Positions 6,613 through 12,378 of a stretch of 12,378 bases of DNA are shown in pieces. This stretch comes from Opitutia bacterium UBA5964. GTDB taxonomy: Bacteria > Verrucomicrobiota > Verrucomicrobiia > Opitutales > Coraliomargaritaceae. The position numbers and the translations under genes are program-made. The notes beneath the pieces are model-generated. The model was not told where the DNA came from and made no database searches. It saw only the letters and a list, made by a program, of their open reading frames with translations. Numbering within the stretch: the stretch's first letter is position 1; every line of letters begins with the position of its first letter. The stretch spans positions 22,539 to 34,916 of the forward strand of contig DJBY01000022.1 in the NCBI GenBank assembly GCA_002430605.1. The letters are read 5' to 3'.

Positions 6613-7950
6613 CTACTTAGCCTGGGCGGGTTGCAGCTGGCTAGCTTTAATGGTGCGTTGCCACAGCTCTGTGCCTGCCATGCTCATGACGCGGATGCTG
6701 ATTGCGCGGTCTTCTTCGGGGCCGGTGAAGTCGAGTAGGGCGAAGTGACGCTCGAAGGTGCTGGTGCCGGGCATGCGGAAGAAGTTTAGCTCATCCTGAT
6801 TGTCTTTCGAATTGGCCGTGAGCGATCCGAGTGTGAGGTCGAACAGATTGTAGCTGCTGGCGTGCACGAGTCGGGTGAGCTCGCCATAATATTTGCCGCC
6901 GCTGATGAAAAAGAGTCCAGCGATGCGTTCGTTGCCGAGCATTTTCAGGAGGTCCCCATGCTCGCGTTCGGCGTAGCTGAGATTGTTGCGATTGTCCGCA
7001 GGATTGAGGATCGGTGCGCCGGCGATGATGATCTTAAAGGTCGCGCTGCTGTTGATGATTTCCTGCCGAAGCCATTCGATCTGGGCCTTGCCGAGTATTT
7101 GTGGCAGGCGGTCGCTGGCGGGTGCATCGTCCCGATAGCTGCGGGTATCGAGCATGAAGAAGTCGACGTCGGAGCGGCGGAAGCGTGTGGTGATGCCGTC
7201 CAAACTTGCGACTTCGACGGGCTTGGGCCAATAGGCGTTGAAGCTGTCTTCGGCTTGTTGACGATAGGAGTAAAACTTACCGGCGTTTTCGGTACCGTAG
7301 TCGGCGCTGCTCCAAGTGCCGTAGTGTGGGATGCGGGCGAGCAGGGGCTGAAGTTCGGAGACGCTGCGTGCTTTACCAAATCGTTTGAGTGTGCCGCTCT
7401 GAGAGGCCCAGTCGCTGTCGCGCAGGTGCGCGGTGTTGCCAGTCCAGATCATGAGTTCTGGCTTTTCGCTAAGAATGGTGGAAAAAATGCCATAGCCACC
7501 GCCGAGGATTTGATAGGGCGGCTCGAAGCCGTCTTCGGTGACATAGTGTGCGCCGCCGATGGCGATGCGCAGATCGGGAGGTGGAGTGTGGCCAAGATAG
7601 TTGGTCGGCGTCTTAAAGGTGTTTTGGTCCTCGGTGAGCTTGCCGTCGAGCTCGATGCGGTAGTTGTATTTCTTGCCAGGCTCGACTGCGTTGAGTGTGA
7701 AGGTCGCGGTGTTATTGAGGGCGTTGCTGGTCTCGATGGTATCGCTCCAGCGTAGCGCATTGGATTGCCCTTGCTCGGCGTAGGCAACGCGAACTTGGGT
7801 GGGAGTATCGGTCTGCACCCAAATGGTCGCTTCGCGCATGTCGATATGGCCAAGCATGGGGCCGGCGACGATGTCAGCCTGTAAGTGGGCACTTGCCGTG
7901 ATGCAGGTGAGTAAAAGTAGTGCGGTGAGATGTCGGGGTGTTGGAAACAT
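6613..7950 (-). CDS. Secreted PhoD-like protein with substituted metal-site motifs (probable pseudo-enzyme)
   Basis: From the ATG at 7950 the protein has 445 residues and begins with a signal peptide (MFPTPRHLTALLLLTCITASA, cleavage likely near residue 21-25). A fibronectin-like PhoD N-terminal domain follows (about 26-115; ATIWVQTDTPTQVRVAYAEQ, then NAVEPGKKYNYRIELDG). The phosphatase-like domain (about 125-430) keeps the scaffold: FFMLDTRSYRDD (265-275), LGKAQIEWLRQEI, FFISGG and YGELTRL. The metal-binding motifs are changed. GSC appears as GGA (132-134), GDxIY as GNTAH (171-175), WDDHDYG as WSSADYG (213-219) and SGDxH as SGGKY (350-354). Canonical PhoD enzymes are extracytoplasmic phosphatases or phosphodiesterases; this copy probably lacks that activity and may bind a ligand. 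It starts eight bases after the sigma-like gene. A longer in-frame opening to 8148 overlaps that gene and hides the signal peptide, so I rejected it. Confidence 0.83.
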   Translation of the reverse strand: MFPTPRHLTALLLLTCITASAHLQADIVAGPMLGHIDMREATIWVQTDTPTQVRVAYAEQGQSNALRWSDTIETSNALNNTATFTLNAVEPGKKYNYRIELDGKLTEDQNTFKTPTNYLGHTPPPDLRIAIGGAHYVTEDGFEPPYQILGGGYGIFSTILSEKPELMIWTGNTAHLRDSDWASQSGTLKRFGKARSVSELQPLLARIPHYGTWSSADYGTENAGKFYSYRQQAEDSFNAYWPKPVEVASLDGITTRFRRSDVDFFMLDTRSYRDDAPASDRLPQILGKAQIEWLRQEIINSSATFKIIIAGAPILNPADNRNNLSYAEREHGDLLKMLGNERIAGLFFISGGKYYGELTRLVHASSYNLFDLTLGSLTANSKDNQDELNFFRMPGTSTFERHFALLDFTGPEEDRAISIRVMSMAGTELWQRTIKASQLQPAQAK

Positions 7951-7958
7951 TGTAACTT

Positions 7959-8780
7959 TTACGAGACCTTGATTTTCGAGTGACGTGAGAAATGCACGGT
8001 GTTGACCATGCGATCGACGAGTGCGGGGCGCTGCATGGATCTGTCGGCAATTGCGTCGAGTATGTTTGAGAGTAATTGTTCGCGTTCGCCTTGGTTGAGC
8101 ACATAGCGCATGCGCACTTCGACGAGTTCCGGACGGAGCTCTAGCCACTGGGCTTTGATCTCCTTGACGCGGGGATAGGCGCTGATGCGTTTACAGAGCG
8201 ATTTGTTGGTGCGGATATCTGGGCAGGTGTCGAGATTGGCGCTGATGGCTTCGAGGCAATCGCGCTCTTCGCCTGCGAGTGACTCCCAACTGATGCTGCA
8301 GAGTTCGCAGCGTGCTTCGGAGAGCAGGCGGTGCAGCGCGGGTGCTTTTACACGCATCACGAGTGCGATCCAGCGCGGCGACCAGTTGCCAAACGCATAG
8401 GCGAGTAATGCGAAGCGGGACTCTGAGCTTAGCATGCGCAGCTTGATGACCAGGGCTTCTGTTGAGGTGGTGAGGCCTTGATCGGAGGTGTTTTCGATCA
8501 AGGCTTGAGCGAGCATGAACTCGAAGTCGGAGAGCCGCTCTGAGTAGGGCAGGTTGTGCCACAGCTCATTAAATAGCTTTGTGACGCGTGCGATGCGCAG
8601 CTCGGTTGGTTCGGCAAAGGAGCAGCCGAAAAAGGTCTGCGCCAGATCGATGTAGTTGGAGGCCAGTGCTAGGTATTGCTCTCGATCCCCGCGTTTAGCG
8701 GCTTTGAGCTGTGAACGTGCGGCCTTGCGAGCAGGGTCTGAAGGCTTAAGCCAACCGAAGAAACGGCGTATGTTACCCAT
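7959..8780 (-). CDS. Divergent ECF-sigma-like protein with a C-terminal extension
   Basis: The 273-residue protein is not closely recognised. Residues about 25-105 (KAAKRGDREQYLALASNYID, then VTKLFNELWHNLPYSERLSDFE) follow the spacing of sigma-70 region 2 in ECF factors. Residues about 115-160 (LRMLSSESRFALLAYAFGNW, then SPRWIALVMRVKAPALHRLL and SEARCEL) resemble the region 4 helix-turn-helix. The usual acidic DAEDLVQE core of region 2.2 is absent. A further stretch of about 110 residues lacks similarity I can name. It contains several cysteines (LDTCPDIRTNKSLCKR) and ends in a basic helical tail. The start is ATG at 8780 behind a fair ribosome-binding site (AAGAGAG); an upstream TTG-type opening to 8834 would overlap the preceding gene. 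It sits 20 bases after the acidic gene and 8 before the PhoD-like gene. It may be a sigma factor or a relict; call moderate. Confidence 0.6.
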   Translation of the reverse strand: MGNIRRFFGWLKPSDPARKAARSQLKAAKRGDREQYLALASNYIDLAQTFFGCSFAEPTELRIARVTKLFNELWHNLPYSERLSDFEFMLAQALIENTSDQGLTTSTEALVIKLRMLSSESRFALLAYAFGNWSPRWIALVMRVKAPALHRLLSEARCELCSISWESLAGEERDCLEAISANLDTCPDIRTNKSLCKRISAYPRVKEIKAQWLELRPELVEVRMRYVLNQGEREQLLSNILDAIADRSMQRPALVDRMVNTVHFSRHSKIKVS

Positions 8781-8800
8781 AACTCTCTTGAAATTAAGGA

Positions 8801-9496
8801 TTAGTCCTGGTCTCCGCCAGGGCGGCGCTTGCACTCAATACGGCAGTCGCTCATCACGCGGATCCACATCTCGCGCAGGTCAAATATCCGGATCTGGTTT
8901 TCCTGGCGAAAGTTGGCGAGGAATTGCGGGTCCGGATGTGTAACTTGGTCGAGTAGGGCTAAAGTTTGGTTAAGCGCACTCAAGCTATTCTTGAGATGGC
9001 AAATGGTCAGACCAAAATCACCAAGATCGATGGCCTGAATGGATAATAGGACGTTCATTTCTGCCTGATGCAGGCTGTTGGCGTAGTTCCAGCAGAGCTG
9101 CGGCGAGAGATAATTCTGGCTGTACGCCATGTAGTGTTCCCAGCTCTCGTGCAAATAGCGGTACAGGGCGCGGGTCACCACAATCACAGGGTGGCGATGC
9201 AGGGTGTAAGGGGCATTGTCGTCGTTGGCATCGAAACGCGCATCGTCCTCTTCTGCCGATTCCAGCGTGCTAAATTCGTCGGTCAGCGAGATGTCTTCAG
9301 CATCCCAGCCCATCTGCACGGCCACTTCATCGAGATGGTTGGGCTTGTCCTTGAGAGTGTTGTAGATCGAAAGAAACTTGGCGGTATCTTGGTCTGAACC
9401 TTTTAGATACTTTCGCCATTGGTATTCATTCCAATGTGGCTCGCTGGGTGTTTCGTCCCAGTTGCCGTCGGAATGCTCAAAATTTGGATCGCTCAT
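8801..9496 (-). CDS. Unrecognised acidic, helical protein heading the sigma-like/PhoD-like operon
   Basis: I do not recognise this 231-residue protein. It has no signal peptide or membrane segment. Residues 1-105 are strongly acidic and probably partly disordered (clusters such as ESAEEDDARFDANDD), with a W/Y-rich stretch HWNEYQWRKYL at about 22-32. Residues 106-231 look helical, rich in aromatic residues and leucine (VTRALYRYLHESWEHYMAYS, then LSALNQTLALLDQVTH), and end in a basic tail (CRIECKRRPGG). The start is ATG at 9496, directly behind a 15-base perfect palindrome. It is the first gene of a leftward cluster with 20 bases to the sigma-like gene, so a role with that protein, for instance as partner or inhibitor, is plausible but only inferred from position. 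Confidence 0.7.
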   Translation of the reverse strand: MSDPNFEHSDGNWDETPSEPHWNEYQWRKYLKGSDQDTAKFLSIYNTLKDKPNHLDEVAVQMGWDAEDISLTDEFSTLESAEEDDARFDANDDNAPYTLHRHPVIVVTRALYRYLHESWEHYMAYSQNYLSPQLCWNYANSLHQAEMNVLLSIQAIDLGDFGLTICHLKNSLSALNQTLALLDQVTHPDPQFLANFRQENQIRIFDLREMWIRVMSDCRIECKRRPGGDQD

Positions 9497-9501
9497 AGTT
9501 G

Positions 9502-9516
9502 TCGGATCAGATCCGA
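9502..9516. promoter_or_regulatory. Perfect palindrome next to the acidic gene start
   Basis: TCGGATCAGATCCGA has 7-base arms around a single A and ends five bases before the ATG of the leftward operon. A second inverted repeat, TCTGTA (9527-9532) / TACAGA (9541-9546), lies beside it. Both are in the 173-base region between the divergent operons (9497-9669). They could be operators for that operon, or the first could mask the ribosome-binding region in RNA. Confidence 0.45.
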
Positions 9517-9585
9517 TGCTGCTGAATCTGTATTTTTCATTACAGAAATCAACTCCCTTTTCAGTTTGAGCTGATTTTGCTTTGA

Positions 9586-9613
9586 TTGAACTGCGAAGGC
9601 AGGCATATATTAT
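9586..9613 (+). promoter_or_regulatory. Candidate promoter of the acylphosphatase-ABC operon
   Basis: TTGAAC (9586-9591) and TATTAT (9608-9613) are separated by 16 bases, within a stretch of strongly AT-rich sequence (9605-9622). TTGATT (9582-9587) with TATATT (9606-9611) at 18 bases is an overlapping alternative. Transcription would start near 9620. The call rests on hexamer matches alone. Confidence 0.45.
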
Positions 9614-9669
9614 AAATATTTAAAGCATCCGTTGTGCCAATTCTGCACGATCTCCCCGATTTTCTAAGT

Positions 9670-9951
9670 ATGACTCCAAGTATTTTCCGTATGAACTGTT
9701 GGTTCGAAGGCCACGTCCAAGGCGTCGGGTTTCGTTATCAGACCATGAGCGTGGCGAAGGGCTTCGAGGTGGCCGGCACGGTACAAAATCTCACTGATGG
9801 GCGCGTGCATCTCTGTGCCGAGGGCGAGGAGTCCGAAGTTCGGGCCTTTCAAGGCGCGGTGGCCGAAGAGTTGAAAAGCTTCATCCGCCAGGCTGAGATC
9901 AAGACCGACAGTGGCCCACGCACCTGCCAGAGTTTTCGTATTGTTCAATAG
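9670..9951 (+). CDS. acyP: Acylphosphatase
   Basis: This small cytosolic enzyme of 93 residues hydrolyses carboxyl-phosphate bonds such as acetyl phosphate or 1,3-bisphosphoglycerate. The family core is complete: GHVQGVGFR (14-22) with catalytic Arg22, and QNLTDGRV with catalytic Asn40. The usual ferredoxin-like length follows. The start is uncertain: ATG at 9670 was chosen as it gives the normal length, but ATG at 9691 (MNCWFEG) and GTG at 9634 are in frame and none has a good ribosome-binding site. Its stop codon is one base from the start of the ABC ATPase gene, so the two are probably coupled. Its link with the transporter is not obvious and may be incidental. Confidence 0.9.
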   Translation: MTPSIFRMNCWFEGHVQGVGFRYQTMSVAKGFEVAGTVQNLTDGRVHLCAEGEESEVRAFQGAVAEELKSFIRQAEIKTDSGPRTCQSFRIVQ

Positions 9952-9952
9952 T

Positions 9953-10843
9953 ATGAGTCATTCAGCAATTAGTATTAAAGGCCTGACCAAGGATTTTTCC
10001 GTCGGCATGCGTGGGGTGAAGCTCCGCGCGGTAGACGATTTGAATCTCGAAATCGGCGATAACGAAATTTTCGGCCTGATCGGGCCGAATGGCTCCGGTA
10101 AGAGCACCACGATCAAGGTCGTCCTCGGTTTGCTCGACGCCTCGGTGGGCGAGTGCCAGATCTATGGCAAGCCCAGCCATACGGTGGCCGCGCGCCATAG
10201 CGTGGGCTTTCTCCCAGAGGCGCCGTATTTTTACCGCTATCTGTCCGGTCGTGAGCTGGTGCGCTTCTACGCTCGGATTTGTGGCGTTTCGCGTGGTCAA
10301 ATCGACACACAGGTGGCTGACGTGATCGAGCTGGTCGGCATGACCGAGGCCGCACATCGTCGTGTCGGCACTTACTCGAAAGGCATGCTGCAACGTATCG
10401 GACTGGCGCAAGCGCTAGTGCATGATCCGCAACTGGTGATTCTCGATGAGCCGACTGCTGGCGTCGATCCACTCGGCTCGGCAGCGATTGCAGAGATCAT
10501 CCGCGAGCTAAAGCGGCGCGGTAAGACGGTGCTGCTTTGCTCACACTTATTAGCGCAAATCGAAGGGCTGTGCGACCGCGTGGCAATATTGCACCGCGGT
10601 AAACTGGTCCGCGAGGGCCGCGTGGACGATCTGGTGCAGGAGGAAGATGCTGAGTCGTTGGTGGTCCAAGGGCTGAGCGCCGCAGGGCGTGCGGCAGTGG
10701 AGAAGACCATCGCCGAGCAGGGTGGTCAGCTTTGCCGAGTTGAGAAGCCGCGACTGAGTCTGGATTCGTTCTTTTTGCAAGAGGTCGAGCAACGCGAGGC
10801 CGAACGCAGCATCGATTCACAGACAGAAGGAGGCGCACAATGA
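9953..10843 (+). CDS. ABC transporter ATP-binding protein (ABC-2 type)
   Basis: The 296-residue ATPase powers the permease encoded next. All nucleotide-binding motifs are present. Walker A is GPNGSGKST (44-52), and the signature is YSKGMLQR (141-148, a variant of LSGGQ common in CcmA/NosF/GldA-like subunits). Walker B is LVILDEP (161-167), followed by the D-loop AGVDPLG and H-loop His198. Residues about 215-296 form the C-terminal region typical of ABC-2 ATPases. The start at ATG 9953 is one base after the acylphosphatase stop; an in-frame ATG at 9911 inside that gene would add 14 non-conserved residues. The gene overlaps the permease by four bases (ATGA). The family is used for drug, polysaccharide, lipid or protein export; the cargo is unknown. 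Confidence 0.95.
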   Translation: MSHSAISIKGLTKDFSVGMRGVKLRAVDDLNLEIGDNEIFGLIGPNGSGKSTTIKVVLGLLDASVGECQIYGKPSHTVAARHSVGFLPEAPYFYRYLSGRELVRFYARICGVSRGQIDTQVADVIELVGMTEAAHRRVGTYSKGMLQRIGLAQALVHDPQLVILDEPTAGVDPLGSAAIAEIIRELKRRGKTVLLCSHLLAQIEGLCDRVAILHRGKLVREGRVDDLVQEEDAESLVVQGLSAAGRAAVEKTIAEQGGQLCRVEKPRLSLDSFFLQEVEQREAERSIDSQTEGGAQ

Positions 10844-11682
10844 GCGGATTAATGGATTCTATTTCTCGTGTTCGGCTGATCGCTGGTAACACATTTCTTG
10901 AAGCGGTGCGGCAGAAGTTTTTCAACTCGCTACTGCTGATCTCGGTGGCATTGGTGGGTAGCTCTACCTTCTTTCAGCAGTTCGATTTCGGCACTGGCGA
11001 GCTCAAGTTCGTCACCGACTTCGGCTTTGGCGCGTTGTTTTTCTTTGGCTCGATCCTTTCGATTGCCGCCACCACTCAGCTGTTCTTCAGCGAGATCGAG
11101 AATCGCACCGCGCTGACGATACTGGCCAAGCCAATCTATAAGCTAGAGTTCCTTGCCGGGAAATTTCTTGGGGCGCATATGCTGATGCTGGTCTTTACGA
11201 CCGTCATTATGCTGGTGCTCGCCGGCATTCTGTATTGGCGCGAGACGATCCTGATGGCGCGGCTCGGCGAGGAGTTTGTCGATGGGCGTTTGATTCGCTA
11301 CGGCGATTTATTTATCTTTGGCCTGCTGCAATGGATGAAATTCGGCATATTGAGCGCGATCGCTTTGTTCATTGCCAGTTTCTCGAATACGAATCTGTAC
11401 ACCGTGGTGGTGTCGTTCTTCATGCTGATTATTTGCCAGCTGCAATATATTGCGCGCGATGCGTATTCCTCGATGGAGCAGGGCGTCGGGGCGTGGTTAG
11501 TGCGTGTGCTCGGCCTGATCTTTCCGAATTTTCAATTGTTCAATGTCGGCGACCAGTTGGTGTTCGCTTCCAGCACTCCGTTGCCTACCAGCACGGTGCT
11601 GCAGATTGTCGGCTACGGATTAATTTATACCGTTGCCTTCATCCTGCTCGCGCAGGTGAACTTTAAAAAACGGGAGATCTAG
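10840..11682 (+). CDS. ABC-2 type transporter permease
   Basis: The 280-residue protein has about six hydrophobic membrane segments (roughly 29-45, 62-83, 110-131, 156-180, 185-204, 250-272). It carries the cytoplasmic signature SEIENRTALTILAKPIYKLE (84-103), matching the NosY-like ABC-2 permease pattern where the segment after the second helix contacts the ATPase. A positively charged N-terminal amphipathic stretch (RVRLIAGNTFLEAVRQKFF) is also usual. The start overlaps the ATPase stop (ATGA) and has a strong ribosome-binding site, GAAGGAGG, the best in the window. A loop at about 205-245 probably faces the periplasm. Specific cargo is unknown. Confidence 0.92.
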   Translation: MSGLMDSISRVRLIAGNTFLEAVRQKFFNSLLLISVALVGSSTFFQQFDFGTGELKFVTDFGFGALFFFGSILSIAATTQLFFSEIENRTALTILAKPIYKLEFLAGKFLGAHMLMLVFTTVIMLVLAGILYWRETILMARLGEEFVDGRLIRYGDLFIFGLLQWMKFGILSAIALFIASFSNTNLYTVVVSFFMLIICQLQYIARDAYSSMEQGVGAWLVRVLGLIFPNFQLFNVGDQLVFASSTPLPTSTVLQIVGYGLIYTVAFILLAQVNFKKREI

Positions 11683-11685
11683 CTG

Positions 11686-12378
11686 ATGTCTGCCAGTACT
11701 TGTCTCAAGCATCCATTATTTCTGCGCGTGCGCAGTGTGTGTATCGTGCTGCTCGTGTTGGTCGTGCTCGGCATGGTCACGCGACCGATCGAAGCGCCGG
11801 CATGGCAAGTGGTGAAGGCGCGCCAGCCAGAGATGAATCTGCAGGCGATCGAAGGTGCGCTCGGGCAAGGACTCATCGTTGGTGTGCTCGGTGGCTTTCG
11901 TGCGGTGATGGCGGACTTTTTGTGGATTCGCACCAACACGATTTGGGAGCGGCGTGATCGTGTGAAGCTCGATGCGATGGTGCGGCTCGTTACAACGCTG
12001 GATCCGCGCCCCGATTTTTTCTGGATCAATGGTGCGCGGATGATTGCTTACGATGTGCCGAATTGGCGGATACAGGAAGAGGGTGGCTACACGGACGTGC
12101 CCGAAAGTCGGCAGCAGGCGCTGGATCGGGAGCAAGCTGAGCAAGCGTTCGTGATGCTGGAGCGTGCCCGTGAATTTCACCCCGAGAAAGCGAAACTCTA
12201 TTTGGAAGTCGGGCAGATTTATTTGAATCGCTTGAAAGACACTGCGAATGCCGCGAAGTGGTTCCTACTCGCATCGCAGCAACCCGATGCACCGTATTTC
12301 GCCGCCCGTATTTACGGCGAACTCTTACGCCGCCAGGGGAAAGATACCGAGGCGTATGACTACCTAAAGCAGTTGCAC
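11686..12378 (+). CDS. Membrane-anchored TPR-repeat protein of the ABC operon (3' end cut off)
   Basis: An uninterrupted frame of 231 codons starts three bases after the permease stop, behind GGGAG, and runs off the window. Residues about 17-31 form a single membrane anchor (VCIVLLVLVVLGMV). A conserved-looking region follows, LGGFRAVMADFLWIRTNTIW (68-87) and LDPRPDFFWINGARMIAYDV (105-124). TPR-like helix pairs come next, about 148-231 (AEQAFVMLERAREFHPEKAK and LYLEVGQIYLNRLKDTANAA; then a further unit). The chain is probably in the periplasm. I recall similar TPR proteins beside ABC-2 genes in Verrucomicrobia, but cannot name a function. Likely an accessory or scaffold subunit of the transporter. 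Confidence 0.82.
   Translation, partial: MSASTCLKHPLFLRVRSVCIVLLVLVVLGMVTRPIEAPAWQVVKARQPEMNLQAIEGALGQGLIVGVLGGFRAVMADFLWIRTNTIWERRDRVKLDAMVRLVTTLDPRPDFFWINGARMIAYDVPNWRIQEEGGYTDVPESRQQALDREQAEQAFVMLERAREFHPEKAKLYLEVGQIYLNRLKDTANAAKWFLLASQQPDAPYFAARIYGELLRRQGKDTEAYDYLKQLH

Noticed and set aside
6862..7755. 297-codon open frame on the + strand opposite the PhoD-like gene
   Set aside because: It is exactly antisense to a gene with clear signal peptide and family fold, its product is rich in G/V/A/D as expected from reading the complementary codons, and no family is recognised.
7951..8148. N-terminal extension of the PhoD-like gene by 66 residues
   Set aside because: It overlaps the sigma-like gene in another frame, is R/H/T-rich like a frame-shifted reading, and would bury the signal peptide.
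9664..9948. 94-codon minus-strand frame opposite the acylphosphatase
   Set aside because: Acylphosphatase catalytic motifs on the + strand are intact; the opposite frame is a shadow.
1..12378. Mobile element, CRISPR array, defence system, tRNA or rRNA
   Set aside because: I saw no transposase, integrase, terminal repeats, regularly spaced repeats or structured RNA gene; the genes are metabolic, envelope and regulatory.

Overview
The window looks like chromosomal DNA of a Gram-negative bacterium. An outer-membrane lipoprotein of the MlaA/VacJ family, a LipB/LipA pair and several secreted proteins support this. The flavour of the divergent families (a secreted PhoD-like protein beside a sigma-like gene, an ABC-2 transporter followed by a TPR protein, a tandem-ACT protein) suggests a marine member of the Verrucomicrobiota, perhaps Opitutales/Puniceicoccaceae. 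That placement is inference from protein style only. I saw no rRNA, tRNA, CRISPR array, insertion sequence or phage gene.

Layout. 1-228 (+) is the tail of a calcineurin-like metallophosphoesterase. It converges on a TetR-family regulator (236-862, -), which lies downstream of a small tandem-ACT-domain protein (924-1385, -). Divergent from that is a YghZ/Gpr-type aldo/keto reductase (1487-2479, +). A 168-base gap with a recognisable -10 element leads to a 619-residue lipoprotein (2648-4507, +) that joins a complete MlaA domain to a complete alpha/beta-hydrolase domain, followed by a strong intrinsic terminator. A gap of about 380 bases without a convincing gene separates it from the leftward lipB-lipA pair (6483 to 4890), which has its own terminator.

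Upstream of lipB on the same strand are three tightly spaced genes: an unrecognised acidic protein (9496-8801), a divergent ECF-sigma-like protein (8780-7959) and a secreted PhoD-like protein (7950-6613) in which every metal-ligand motif I can recognise is replaced. Divergent from this cluster is a rightward operon: acylphosphatase, ABC ATPase, six-helix ABC-2 permease and a membrane-anchored TPR protein that runs off the window end.

How they fit together. LipB and LipA make protein-bound lipoate for 2-oxoacid dehydrogenases and the glycine cleavage system. The ABC ATPase, permease and TPR protein are translationally linked and probably form one export complex. The MlaA-hydrolase fusion would place a possible lipid hydrolase at the outer membrane beside a protein family that removes phospholipids from the outer leaflet. 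The orphan protein, sigma-like protein and inactive-looking PhoD relative form the least explained unit. The MlaA-hydrolase fusion and the PhoD pseudo-enzyme operon are the two best candidates for undescribed biology.
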